DNA of 64,000 nucleotides from Paenibacillus sophorae (GCF_018966525.1 NZ_CP076607.1:2790001-2854000); one strand, 5' to 3'; numbered from the stretch's first letter, positions 16,429 to 25,515 are shown. Notes: a model not told the origin generated them from the letters alone. A program made the numbers and translations.

Positions 16429-17664
16429 CTATATTGCGCTCAGCAGCAGGTCCGAAACGAAATCCGCCGCATGTCTGATTTTCTGCTCTTTCTCGGGCTC
16501 TTTGGGAGAAAAGCGGACTCTTACAGGGAATTCGACATGCGTCATACCGGTCGTCTTGATTACCTTCGAGGTGCTCTGCACGCTCATGTTCGTCCCGTCC
16601 AGATAGTCCTGGATGACCTCGATCGCTTCTCCGCTCCATCCGTATGAGCCAAAGGCGGCCGCCAGCTTGCCTTCAAGGTTCATCGTTTGCAACTGCTGCA
16701 AAATCGGCTCCAGATTTCCGATCATATCCGCATACCGGGTGGAACTTCCGATGAAGACGGCATCAGCAGCCGAAATACTGTCCAGAATATCCGCCGCATC
16801 CGTCTTGTCCGCATCCCAGACCGTTGTCTCGATTCCATTTTCCAAGAGGGAATCCTGAATGATTTTAGCCATTTTCCGGGTATTGTTCTTGATCGTCGTG
16901 TAGACGATGGCGGCCTTTTTCCCTTGAGTCGTTTCCCGGCTCAGTTCGGCGTACAGTCCGATATATTTGCGCACATCCTGACGGATGACGAATCCGTGGG
17001 AAGGGGCGATCATTTCAATCTCAAGGTCTTTGACCGCTTCGATTAGTGTTCTTACATATCTGCGATGCGGATGAATAATGGCGTTGTAATACCCTTTGAA
17101 ATCTTCGGTAATGTCAAAGCCGGCTTCGTCGGCGAACAGCCGCTTCGCCGCGACATGTGTGCTGAAAATATCGCATGGGAACAATATTTTATCCTCGGAG
17201 CAGTAGGTGATCATTGTTTCGGCTGTATGCAGGTACGGTGTTTCTTTGAACAGCAGCGTCTTGCCGCCGATGTCCAGCGTGTCCCCGTCCTTGACAACAA
17301 GGAAGTTCCGGTTATGAAGCTTGTACATTTCCTGCAGCTCCGGCACGGCGATTTCTGTGCAGACAATGACGGCATTCACGGCTTTTCCCGCCAGCGCAGC
17401 CAGTCCGCCGGAGTGGTCGGGTTCGGTATGGTTAATCACAATATAATGAATGTCGAGCGGATCGATTATTTCGGCAAGATGTTCCGCGTATTCGCGTCCG
17501 AACTCCATATCGACGGTGTCGATGACGGTCGGCTTGCCGGTTTTTAATAAATAGGAATTGTAGGTAGTGCCCTTTGTCAGCACAAGACGGTGGAACGGAA
17601 CTTCACGGTCGTCTATTTTCCCGACGCAGTAGATGTTGCCTTTGATCTTGAAATTTGCAATCAT
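16429..17664 (-). CDS. Flavodiiron protein (FprA-type O2/NO reductase)
   Basis: This 411-residue two-domain protein opens with a metallo-beta-lactamase-like domain carrying the di-iron ligands: HTEPDHSG, then His in YLHTAET, Asp in LFPCDIFST and His in APSHGFV. From about residue 255 a flavodoxin domain follows (AAIVYTTIKNNTRKMA for FMN phosphate; FIGSSTRYADM; FGSYGWSGEA). It reduces oxygen to water or NO to N2O in the cytoplasm, drawing electrons from rubredoxin. It is first in the operon with the reductase and rubredoxin. Its AGGAGGT site is well placed. It lacks a fused rubredoxin domain, consistent with the separate gene. Confidence 0.93.
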   Translation of the reverse strand: MIANFKIKGNIYCVGKIDDREVPFHRLVLTKGTTYNSYLLKTGKPTVIDTVDMEFGREYAEHLAEIIDPLDIHYIVINHTEPDHSGGLAALAGKAVNAVIVCTEIAVPELQEMYKLHNRNFLVVKDGDTLDIGGKTLLFKETPYLHTAETMITYCSEDKILFPCDIFSTHVAAKRLFADEAGFDITEDFKGYYNAIIHPHRRYVRTLIEAVKDLEIEMIAPSHGFVIRQDVRKYIGLYAELSRETTQGKKAAIVYTTIKNNTRKMAKIIQDSLLENGIETTVWDADKTDAADILDSISAADAVFIGSSTRYADMIGNLEPILQQLQTMNLEGKLAAAFGSYGWSGEAIEVIQDYLDGTNMSVQSTSKVIKTTGMTHVEFPVRVRFSPKEPEKEQKIRHAADFVSDLLLSAI

Positions 17665-17702
17665 ATGTTTGACCTCCTGTTGATTGGTTGACCAGCAGCT
17701 TC

Positions 17703-17744
17703 ATTGTATACGGGCAGCCGTTCAAAAAAGAGGATTAGGATCAA
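17703..17744 (-). promoter_or_regulatory. Predicted FNR-dependent promoter of the flavodiiron operon
   Basis: On the minus strand TTGATCCTAATCCT (17744-17731) has one perfect TTGAT half-site and a weaker second half (ATCCT for ATCAA). TACAAT at 17708-17703 can act as the -10 box, putting +1 near 17696. The box is then centred at -41.5, the class II activation position for FNR/CRP proteins. No good -35 hexamer is present, as expected for an activated promoter. Confidence 0.5.
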
Positions 17745-17887
17745 ATTTTGAAAAGTTTCAGGATACGCGGCGGCTTTTCATAGTTTTTACTATACATGAC
17801 ACGCATCGGAAGATTGTGCGCCTGATCACGAATCGCTCAAAAAACGCGGAAGCTATAAAAATCACATATTCCGTGAGCGTAAACCGC

Positions 17888-17893
17888 TATAAT
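17888..17893 (+). promoter_or_regulatory. Possible -10 box for the radical SAM gene
   Basis: A perfect TATAAT lies about 60 bases before the start codon at 17955. The -35 region 17 bases upstream (CATATT) is poor, so an activator may be needed or the site may be spurious. Confidence 0.4.
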
Positions 17894-17954
17894 CACTAAG
17901 GTTTAAAGTATCGGGCACAGCCCGCAATTATTTCTCGGGAGGACCTTAAGAAGC

Positions 17955-18902
17955 ATGACTTACAAATCACTGGAACTTACCAAACCGCAAACCTGGGATC
18001 TGGAGGGGCTGGAAGTTGGCGTTACCTCGAACTGCAATTTTGGCTGCGACTACTGCTGCGCATACAACCGGAATGACGGGCAGAGCCTTGAGGGCAAAGA
18101 GATTATCCGCATTCTTGAGGAACTTCCCTCTCTGAAAAGAGTCCGCCTGTCCGGCGGTGAAGTTACGCTGAAATTTGACGATTGTCTGGAGGTTGTCGCC
18201 TACTGCGCATCGAGAGGAATCCAGACGCAGCTTAATTCCAACGCCAGCCTGCTGAGCGGAACGCGGATCGACAAGCTGGCCCTCGCGGGACTGACGACGA
18301 TACATATCTCGTTTAATTTTACTTCGGCGGACGAGTTCTCACGGTATTACAACATCCATCCTGATGTGTACAAGAAAATTCGCGAGAATATCGCCCTGTT
18401 CGCCAAGACGGAAGTGGATACGGTGCTGGAAACGCTGCTGTTCAGCGAGACTGAGCACCATATGCGGGAAATTAGCGAGCACGTCTATTCCCTAGGCGTC
18501 CGCACGCATGAAATTCAGAATAGCATCATTATGGATCACAGCGGCTGGAAAGCGATTGCGGCCCGGGAGGCGCTTAAACAGGCGGTAAACGATCTGATTA
18601 CCTATAAAAAAGACGACACCGTTCTGTACTTCACCTGCATGGACCGCTTCATGGAGGAACTGGGTTTCCGGGAGCAGCCCGGCGTTTATTTTCCCCACTG
18701 CATTGAGGGCAAGAAGCAGCTGCACCTGCACGGCAACGGCGATATTCTAATCTCGGAGCTGTGCCATCCGGTCATTATCGGAAATATTTACGATGGGACT
18801 TCGCTGAAGGATATTTATAATCCGATGCCCGCTCAGCTGGAGCAGTTTCTGGATCGCCAGCCTTGTCCCGCCCGGGATGCGCTGTTTCCAGAAGGAGTTT
18901 AG
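17955..18902 (+). CDS. Radical SAM protein with SPASM/twitch-like C-terminus
   Basis: The 315-residue protein has the radical SAM CX3CX2C motif (CNFGCDYC) near residues 28-35, the glycine-rich SAM site VRLSGGEVTL and a (beta/alpha) barrel. The C-terminal segment has further cysteines (HCIEGKKQLHL, SELCHP, QPCPARD) around GNGDILISELCHPVIIGNIYD, the pattern of an auxiliary-cluster twitch/SPASM region. Such enzymes often modify peptides or proteins. No precursor peptide gene is clear nearby. Its start has GGGAGG upstream at a slightly long spacing of 12. Its substrate is not known. Confidence 0.82.
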   Translation: MTYKSLELTKPQTWDLEGLEVGVTSNCNFGCDYCCAYNRNDGQSLEGKEIIRILEELPSLKRVRLSGGEVTLKFDDCLEVVAYCASRGIQTQLNSNASLLSGTRIDKLALAGLTTIHISFNFTSADEFSRYYNIHPDVYKKIRENIALFAKTEVDTVLETLLFSETEHHMREISEHVYSLGVRTHEIQNSIIMDHSGWKAIAAREALKQAVNDLITYKKDDTVLYFTCMDRFMEELGFREQPGVYFPHCIEGKKQLHLHGNGDILISELCHPVIIGNIYDGTSLKDIYNPMPAQLEQFLDRQPCPARDALFPEGV

Positions 18903-19134
18903 CGAATAAGACGAGCACTCACGGCTTAACGGCAATCCGGTGGGATGAACGCACCGCAGGTCTCTCATCGGTCGGAGCCGCTAGGAGGAGAGAGCCGCTA
19001 CCAACGGACTGCCATGTTTTCGACATTTCATAATGCAAAAAATCTGGTATCCTTTAATTAAAGAAACCCGGCGAATCATAGCAGGGCAAGGACTGTATGG
19101 AGAACCATGCAGAGGTGCGAAGGGTGCGATCCAG

Positions 19135-20139
19135 ATGTCGATACGCAATGGACTGGTGAAGTCCAATTCTTTTCTTGAAAAAATCATGCCGCTGCTCACG
19201 CCAAGCGCCATCGTATTCGGTGTGCTTAACGAGAGCCGGCTGCTGCCGTATACATGGCTGGTTCCCTGGATTTTTGCCATGATGACCCTGGTCGGCAGCC
19301 TGAAATCCAATATCGGCGATCTGTTCGCCGTGCTGGCGAAGCCAAGCAGGCTGATCGTGCTGATGATTATTCTCCACGTTGTCATGCCGGTCGTTGGCTG
19401 GCTTGCGGCTCTAGCGGTCTTTCCGGATGATCCATATACAGTAACGGGCTATGTTCTGCTCTTTGCCATTCCGACTGGAGTGGTCAGCGTCGTTTGGGTG
19501 TCCATCTATGGCGGCAACATTGCGCTGACACTGGCGCTGATTCTGATCGACACACTGCTTTCGCCAGTGATCGTGCCGGGCACGCTGCATCTGCTGATGG
19601 GCACGAGCGTCGAAATCCGGCTGTGGGATTTGATGAAAGGGCTGCTGTACATGGTGGTGGCGCCCTCCTTGCTGGGCATGCTGCTGAACCAGTGGACCAA
19701 AGGCAAGGTGAACACGGTTTACGGGCCGCCGCTTGCTCCTTTTGTCAAGGTAGGGCTGTTCGCCGTGGTGTCGATCAACGGGGCAAGCATTGCCCGTTAT
19801 CTGAAGCATCCGGACAGCAAATTGCTCGTCATCATTGCCGTCACCTTCGTGACGGTTGTGCTCGGCTACATTATCGGAGCGCTTGCGGCCCGGCGTTTCC
19901 GCTGGAACTATGAGGACTCGGTCGCCGTCCAGTTCAATGCGGGGATGCGCAACCTAAGCGCGGGCGCCGTACTCGCGGTGAAGTATTTCCCTCCAGCCGT
20001 CGCATTGCCGGTTATCTCCGGCATGCTGTTTCAGCAGATTCTGGCGGCGCTGTCAGGTCTAGTCCTTCGTATTGGCGCAAAGCGTTCCGCTGAGTCAAGG
20101 ACGGCACTGCCAGTCCCCGAAGCTCCCCGCTCCTTATAG
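19135..20139 (+). CDS. Bile acid:sodium symporter (BASS) family transporter
   Basis: I take the ATG at 19135 (MSIRNGLVKS), with GAAGGG ten bases upstream; the longer frame from 19033 adds a polar N-terminus and has no ribosome site. The 334-residue product has about nine or ten membrane helices. Family features are FAIPTGVVSVVWVSIYGGNIALTLALI in the middle and the C-terminal NAGMRNLSAGAVLAVKYFPPAVALPVI, which matches the conserved sodium-binding crossing region. Bacterial members move organic anions; the substrate is unknown. The gene follows the radical SAM gene after about 230 bases and may share a transcript. Confidence 0.8.
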   Translation: MSIRNGLVKSNSFLEKIMPLLTPSAIVFGVLNESRLLPYTWLVPWIFAMMTLVGSLKSNIGDLFAVLAKPSRLIVLMIILHVVMPVVGWLAALAVFPDDPYTVTGYVLLFAIPTGVVSVVWVSIYGGNIALTLALILIDTLLSPVIVPGTLHLLMGTSVEIRLWDLMKGLLYMVVAPSLLGMLLNQWTKGKVNTVYGPPLAPFVKVGLFAVVSINGASIARYLKHPDSKLLVIIAVTFVTVVLGYIIGALAARRFRWNYEDSVAVQFNAGMRNLSAGAVLAVKYFPPAVALPVISGMLFQQILAALSGLVLRIGAKRSAESRTALPVPEAPRSL

Positions 20140-20187
20140 TGCGGGGGCAGCAGCCGAAGTGTCCCGCAGGGGACTGAGAGGGTGAAT

Positions 20188-20240
20188 AAAAGGGATGTTG
20201 CCCATTGGGCCGTACAACGGTCCGGGCATCATCCCTTTTT
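20188..20240 (+). terminator. Long intrinsic terminator after the BASS gene
   Basis: AAAGGGATGTTGCCC pairs with GGGCATCATCCCTTT with one mismatch, enclosing a second stem GGGCCG/CGGTCC, followed by TTTTT. Confidence 0.88.
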
Positions 20241-20254
20241 CAAAATATAAGAAT

Positions 20255-20323
20255 CTATACGCTCAGGTGCTTGATATTAAAGTCCGCTATCACCTCGTCC
20301 ATGTCGATCGCAATCACTCTCAA
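20255..20323 (-). pseudogene. Truncated 5'(3')-deoxyribonucleotidase (N-terminal remnant)
   Basis: A TTG at 20323 has a perfect AAGGAGGG seven bases upstream on the minus strand. It opens a frame of only 22 codons whose product starts RVIAIDMDEVIADF, the first motif of the HAD phosphatase fold (DxDEV) in the form seen in 5'(3')-deoxyribonucleotidases, which are normally about 170-180 residues. The frame stops at 20255, next to the terminator of the convergent BASS gene, so the remainder has been lost. It is too short to be active. Confidence 0.6.
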
Positions 20324-20514
20324 TCCGGTTCCCTCCTTGTTATATGAATCCTCGCTGCCATTATAGCAACAAGACAATAACGGGACATTCGGGTTCACGG
20401 CTCATTCCTGAATATTTTAGAAACGCGTAACAGAAAATAATGAATTTTATGGCGAAAAGGGTCTGCTATGATTGCAATGTAAGGGCATTCAATAACAGAA
20501 AGGGGAGGACAGTA

Positions 20515-21843
20515 TTGAAAAAGAAAACAAAATGGGCTATAAGCACACTGCTTATCGCCGGCCTGTTGGCCGGATGCGGAAATAACGGAGGGGGCAACAG
20601 CTCAGCGGAGGGGGATTCTTCCGGGACAAAAAGCGAGAAGGTAACGCTTACCTTCTGGAGAAACTCTGGTAACGATGCCGAGAACTCGGCGTACGATAAA
20701 TTGGTGGCTTCCTTCAATGAGAGCCATCCCGACATTAAGGTGGAGATGAGCCCGATCCCGTACGCGGATTACGATACGAAGCTCAGAACGTCCATCGCTT
20801 CGGGCAACCCGCCGGATATTATGGCGATCGACGCGCCGAACATGGCTTCCTACGCGCAGGCTGGCGCTCTGCAACCGCTGACGGAATACTTTAAAAAGGA
20901 CGGCAATCTGGAAGATATTCCGGAGTCCACCATCAAGACGTATACTTACAAGAACGAGATTTACATGGCGCCGCTGACTGAATCATCGATCGCCTTGTTC
21001 TACAACAAGAAGATGTTCGAGGCAAAAGGTATTCCGCTTCCTTCCAAAAATCCGGATGAGCCGATCACCTGGGATCAAGTTCTTGAAGCGGCTCAGAAGC
21101 TGAATGATCCAGCTGGCGGGGTGTACGGCATCGACCCTGCTCAAGGCTTCGGCAACGCGGGCGGAACGGCTTACTTCAAATATCCGATCATCTGGCAATT
21201 CGGCGGTGATATCATGAGCCCGGACGGAACGACCTCCAAAGGCTATCTGGATAAACCGGAAACGAAGAAGGCGCTGCAATTCTTCTCGGATCTGTATAAC
21301 AAGTCCAAGGTATCCTCTCTGGAATACCCGCCGGACCCGTTCCCTAACAATCAGCTGGCTATGACAATCGACGGCTCGTGGTCGCTGGGCAACTATGCTG
21401 AGAAGTTCCCGAACTTCAAGCTGGGCGTTGATTACGACATCGCTCCGCTGCCTAAAGAAACACAGCAGGCTGTTGCGAACGGAAGCTGGTCGCTGGCCGT
21501 CTCCGCGAAGAGCAAGAACCCTGAGGCCGCTTGGCAGTTCGTCAACTACGTTACGGGAGCGGAAGGCTCGAAGACTTACTGCTCGATCACCAAAGATATT
21601 CCTGCCCGCTATTCGGTAGCGAAGCAATTCCCGGAACTCAATGAATATCCGAAGAACATCTTTGTCGTACAGAACCAAAAATACGGCAGACCGCGTCCGA
21701 TTACGCCGATCTTCCCGCAAATGTCCGAAGCGGTTAACAAGATGATTGAGGAAGTGACAATCAGCGGACGGAATGTCGATGCAGCCGTCGCCGATGCCAT
21801 CACTAAAATCGACAAGGCTTATGCCGATCTGCCGCAAAAATAA
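20515..21843 (+). CDS. Sugar ABC transporter substrate-binding lipoprotein
   Basis: The start is the TTG at 20515, with AGGGGAGGA five bases upstream; the longer frame from 20440 lacks a site. The 442-residue product has a lipoprotein signal (LLIAGLLAGCGNNG, lipidated Cys near residue 21), then a family-1 solute-binding body (VTLTFWRNSG, IKVEMSPIPYADYDTKL, GNPPDIMAIDAPN, AWQFVNYVTG). It is anchored outside the membrane and delivers an oligosaccharide to the permeases at 27666-29449. The GH32 enzymes and fructokinase around it point to fructo-oligosaccharides. Confidence 0.9.
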   Translation: MKKKTKWAISTLLIAGLLAGCGNNGGGNSSAEGDSSGTKSEKVTLTFWRNSGNDAENSAYDKLVASFNESHPDIKVEMSPIPYADYDTKLRTSIASGNPPDIMAIDAPNMASYAQAGALQPLTEYFKKDGNLEDIPESTIKTYTYKNEIYMAPLTESSIALFYNKKMFEAKGIPLPSKNPDEPITWDQVLEAAQKLNDPAGGVYGIDPAQGFGNAGGTAYFKYPIIWQFGGDIMSPDGTTSKGYLDKPETKKALQFFSDLYNKSKVSSLEYPPDPFPNNQLAMTIDGSWSLGNYAEKFPNFKLGVDYDIAPLPKETQQAVANGSWSLAVSAKSKNPEAAWQFVNYVTGAEGSKTYCSITKDIPARYSVAKQFPELNEYPKNIFVVQNQKYGRPRPITPIFPQMSEAVNKMIEEVTISGRNVDAAVADAITKIDKAYADLPQK

Positions 21844-21876
21844 GCATTTGCCATCGTTAAGAAATCATAATCACGA

Positions 21877-21908
21877 AAAGAGGCGGCCGAGTTTTCGGTC
21901 GTCTCTTT
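21877..21908 (+). terminator. Hairpin / attenuator between binding protein and kinase genes
   Basis: AAAGAGGCGGCC pairs with GGTCGTCTCTTT (several G-T pairs) around GAGTTTTC. The 3' tail is T-poor, so partial termination or mRNA stabilisation of the abundant binding-protein message is more likely than a full stop. Confidence 0.55.
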
Positions 21909-22023
21909 GGCGGAATTGACGATGTAAGGTCCGCATTCCTTTTTCATCAATAAAAGACTATACTGATTAAAGTTTAGTGGAACGAAAGCGAAGATGGGGG
22001 TCTTCGGGAGGAGTTGGAATGGT

Positions 22024-23805
22024 ATGTTGTACTCGCTGCGCAGCCGATTAATGCTGTCCTTTTCCATATTGCTGATTATTCCCTTTACTGCGGTAGTGTT
22101 CATTTTTAGCAGGGAGTCCGCCAATTTGATCCAATCTTCCATCGAGACCTCTACGATGCAGACGATCGGCCAGTTTGCCTCTCATGCCGATACGCTGCTT
22201 ATGCAGATCGAGGATACCGGGAAACAGGTGCTCAGCAGTCCGTTTACCCAGCAGTGGATTACGACCGCATTAAACGGCGGGAATTCCGCCGGAGAGAGGT
22301 ATTTGGCGATGCAGCAGCTGCGGAATTTCTTCTCTTCCTATACCGTCAACAATTCCAATATCATCTCCGTTTCCGCCTTCAGGGAAGCCGGAGGTGGAAT
22401 CTGGACGCAGGATAGAAGCTATCTAGACAGTGATTGGTACAATCAGTATAAACATTACAACACCCGCTGGACTGGGGCCCACAGAGATCCCGATCAGAGC
22501 GATGAAAGCATGCGCGAGAGTGAAGTGAACAGCCTTATCGTTCCTCTCGTTCAGCTTCAGTCACTGAACAATATCGGTGTTCTCAAGGTCAACTACCCGA
22601 CCAGCCTGCTGCGGGGAGATATTGACAAGATCCGGTTCGGCAGCAGCGGAAGAGCCTTTTTGCTGACCGGGGAGGGAGCCAGCGTGCTTGACCAGAATCT
22701 CGGGGACAGCAAGCAGGTGCTCAGCGAGGGATTGGCTTATGTGAAGGCGCATTCCGCCGGACGAATCAGCGGAATCATTCCACTGCGGCAGAAGGATATG
22801 GATTATCTGCTGTTCTACCGCAAGCTTCCTGCACAGAATTGGATTATTATCGGCGAAGTGCCCGAAGCCGAGCTGTATGCGAAGATCACTCAAATCAAGC
22901 AGACGCTTCTGCTCGGAAGCCTTGGCCTGCTGGTGCTTGTCATCGCCGTCGCCCTATGGCTGTCGATCGGGATTACGAAGCCGCTGAGCGCCATGACGCG
23001 GGCGATGAGGCACGTCAAGCACGGGCGGTTCGACCTTGCCTTGCAGCATATGCCCCAAGTCCGCACACGGCGGAGTGAAGTGCATTATGTGGCCAGCGTC
23101 TTTGAGCAGATGACCCATCGGCTGAAATATTTGATCGAGACGGAATTCGAGACGGATTTGAGGCGAAAGAATGCCGAATACAAAGCGCTGCTGCTGCAGA
23201 TCAATCCGCATTTTTTTAACAACACGCTGGAAATTATCGGCGGTCTGGCAGCGATGAAACGGGAAGACCTGGTCATGGATGCGACGGAAGCTCTGGCCAA
23301 AATGATGAGATATTCGCTTGATCTGGACAGCGATTTGGTGAAGGTGAGCGAAGAAATAGGCTATATCCGCGACTATTTGCTCATTCAGAAGCTTCGGCAC
23401 CAGGATAAATTGATATTCTCCATCCACAGCGATCCTGAGGCGGAATCCCTTCATATCGCCAAATTTATTCTTCAGCCGATTGTTGAGAATGCGGTGAAAT
23501 ACAGCCTTGAGAAAGGTGAAGCCGCCGAAGTGGCCGTATCCTCGGAACTGCGTGATAACCGCCTGTGGCTGACGGTCAAGGATAACGGAATCGGCATGCC
23601 GCAGGAAATGATCTCAGGCATACTTGCGGATACGGAACTCAGGAGCGGAGTTGGAATATTAAACGATAAAGGAAATAGCATCGGCTTAAGGAACACGCTA
23701 TCACGCTGCCGTCTCTATTACGGAGACTTGTTCGAGATTACTATTGAATCGGAGGAAGGCGGGGGCACGGCCATTACACTCAAGCTGCCGCCGGTGAGGA
23801 GTTGA
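22024..23805 (+). CDS. YesM-type sensor histidine kinase
   Basis: I take the ATG at 22024 with GGAGGAG ten bases upstream rather than the ATG at 21994. The 593-residue kinase has membrane helices near residues 10-30 and 288-308 flanking a large extracellular sensor, then a HAMP linker, a His_kinase domain with His396 (LLLQINPHFFNNTLEIIGG) and an ATPase domain (PIVENAVKYSLEKG; DNGIGMPQEM). The family usually has NPHFLYNTL; here it is NPHFFNNTL. The adjacent response regulator starts a few bases after its stop. It probably senses fructan-derived sugar, perhaps with the binding protein. Confidence 0.9.
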   Translation: MLYSLRSRLMLSFSILLIIPFTAVVFIFSRESANLIQSSIETSTMQTIGQFASHADTLLMQIEDTGKQVLSSPFTQQWITTALNGGNSAGERYLAMQQLRNFFSSYTVNNSNIISVSAFREAGGGIWTQDRSYLDSDWYNQYKHYNTRWTGAHRDPDQSDESMRESEVNSLIVPLVQLQSLNNIGVLKVNYPTSLLRGDIDKIRFGSSGRAFLLTGEGASVLDQNLGDSKQVLSEGLAYVKAHSAGRISGIIPLRQKDMDYLLFYRKLPAQNWIIIGEVPEAELYAKITQIKQTLLLGSLGLLVLVIAVALWLSIGITKPLSAMTRAMRHVKHGRFDLALQHMPQVRTRRSEVHYVASVFEQMTHRLKYLIETEFETDLRRKNAEYKALLLQINPHFFNNTLEIIGGLAAMKREDLVMDATEALAKMMRYSLDLDSDLVKVSEEIGYIRDYLLIQKLRHQDKLIFSIHSDPEAESLHIAKFILQPIVENAVKYSLEKGEAAEVAVSSELRDNRLWLTVKDNGIGMPQEMISGILADTELRSGVGILNDKGNSIGLRNTLSRCRLYYGDLFEITIESEEGGGTAITLKLPPVRS

Positions 23806-23810
23806 AAGCA

Positions 23811-25427
23811 ATGTATACCATTATGCTGGTCGATGACGAGAAGGGTATCCGTGACAGCATCAAAGCCAAAATTAACTGGGAAGAAGCCGGTTTTCAAATT
23901 GCATATGAAGCATCCAGCGGCGGCGAAGCGCTTGAACTGCTGGAAAAGGGGCCGCTCCCAGAAGTTCTTCTCTCCGATATTCGTATGCCGAAGATGAACG
24001 GCATAGAGCTTATCTCGATTTGCAAGGAACGCTATCCGGGGCTGCGGACGGCCGTGCTGTCAGGCTATTCGGATTTCGAATATTTGAAAGCGGCTATCCA
24101 GCTTGGCGTCAAAGACTACCTGCTGAAGCCCGTCGCCCGGGGAGAACTGACCGAGATGCTCCGCAGACTCGCCGAGGACATTCGCTCTGAGCAGGATCGG
24201 CTCCGCGCTTCGGAACGGGAGCGGCATCAGAAGAATGAACAGCTGCTTATGCTTCAGGAGCACTATTTACTGCAGTTGGTTAAAGACGAATGGTACAGTC
24301 TTTCCGCCGTCAAGGAACGGCTGCAGCAGCTTCAGCTTGCTCCTCTGGCTGCGGACGGCTTTAAAGCCCGTTTCGCTGCGGTGGAGATGCGGATTCCTCC
24401 GGACAGACTCGGTGTGACCCGGGAACGCAGGGACCTGATGAACCTCGCCTTCCAGATGTTATGCAGGGAGACAGCTTCGCGCCGGGAAGGCATCTATCCG
24501 TTTCCGGAAATTGCGCACTCCTCCATGATGTATTTCCTGATTGTAATGGAGGACGGCAGGCCGGAGAACAGCGCGGAGAAATTCGTCGCCGAGCTGAAAC
24601 GGAATATCGCTGAATATCTGAATGTGGATAGTGTGGCGGGAATCGGGGAGAAGGCGGAAGGATGGGACGCCTTGAAGAACGGCTATGCCTCCTGTATGCT
24701 GGCCTGGAGCCGCAGCACCGTTCATGAACACAAAGAGAGCGGACAGACCGGGCTGCTGGAGCTGACGAATGCTTTTACGCCCGAAATGGAGCGCAGGCTG
24801 GTCCAGGCCATTGAGAATCTCGATATGCCGGCATTCCGCCGTCAGCTGCAAACCGTTTTTTCCACGGAACGGGATACGCCGGTATTTGCTTTTACATTCC
24901 TGGCCCTTCGGATGCTGCTCCTGTTCAGTTCGGTGGCGAAGAAGTTCGAGCTCGGCGACTCCTCGCTCCAAAAATATTTATGGAACTGCCAAATGACCAT
25001 ATCGGATTACCAATCCAGAGAAGGCATTATGGGACAGATCGACGAACTCGCTGGCCTTGTAATGGAAGAGGTCAAGAAGACGCGCTTCTCCAGCGGCCAG
25101 CATATCGTGGAGGCCGTCCGCCAATATGTGGAGGAGAACTTCTGTTACGAGCTGAATCTGTCCTCCCTGGCGGATATGTTCCACTTGAACGAAACGTATC
25201 TGTCGGGCCTGTTCAAGCAGCATGTGGGAGTTACCTTCAGCGACTATGTCACGGGTCTGCGCATCGCTAAGGCCGAGCAGTTGCTGAGGGAGAACGAACT
25301 GAAGCTGACCGATATCGCGATGCTTGTCGGCTATTCCAGCTCCAGTTATTTCAGCACTGTCTTCAAGAAGGCATGCGGCAAAAGCCCGAAGGAATACAGG
25401 GAAGACTATTTATTGAAAAGTCGGTGA
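23811..25427 (+). CDS. YesN-type response regulator with AraC DNA-binding domain
   Basis: The ATG at 23811 follows GAGGAG by nine bases; a TTG at 23802 overlaps the kinase stop but is badly spaced. The 538-residue protein has a receiver domain (phospho-acceptor Asp56 in VLLSDIRMPKMNG, Lys in KDYLLKPV), a long middle region and a C-terminal AraC double helix-turn-helix (LSSLADMFHLNETYLSGLFKQ; LTDIAMLVGYSSSSYFSTVFKK). It is the partner of the upstream kinase and the likely activator of the fructan operon that begins at 25683. Confidence 0.92.
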   Translation: MYTIMLVDDEKGIRDSIKAKINWEEAGFQIAYEASSGGEALELLEKGPLPEVLLSDIRMPKMNGIELISICKERYPGLRTAVLSGYSDFEYLKAAIQLGVKDYLLKPVARGELTEMLRRLAEDIRSEQDRLRASERERHQKNEQLLMLQEHYLLQLVKDEWYSLSAVKERLQQLQLAPLAADGFKARFAAVEMRIPPDRLGVTRERRDLMNLAFQMLCRETASRREGIYPFPEIAHSSMMYFLIVMEDGRPENSAEKFVAELKRNIAEYLNVDSVAGIGEKAEGWDALKNGYASCMLAWSRSTVHEHKESGQTGLLELTNAFTPEMERRLVQAIENLDMPAFRRQLQTVFSTERDTPVFAFTFLALRMLLLFSSVAKKFELGDSSLQKYLWNCQMTISDYQSREGIMGQIDELAGLVMEEVKKTRFSSGQHIVEAVRQYVEENFCYELNLSSLADMFHLNETYLSGLFKQHVGVTFSDYVTGLRIAKAEQLLRENELKLTDIAMLVGYSSSSYFSTVFKKACGKSPKEYREDYLLKSR

Positions 25428-25474
25428 GGCATTTTGGCGCTGCTATAAGACCGCTGCTTGTCTATAATCAATAG

Positions 25475-25515
25475 AGCCGTACCCTAAGCGGATGAACCGC
25501 GGGGTGCGGCTTTTT
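25475..25515 (+). terminator. Intrinsic terminator of the two-component genes
   Basis: AGCCGTACCC pairs with GGGGTGCGGCT, enclosing GCGG/CCGC, followed by TTTTT. This separates the regulatory genes from the catabolic operon. Confidence 0.85.

Noticed and set aside
18903..19134. Possible riboswitch or T-box before the BASS transporter
   Set aside because: GC-rich with several small stems, but none of the conserved cores I know (T-box, TPP, cobalamin, SAM, ZTP) could be matched.
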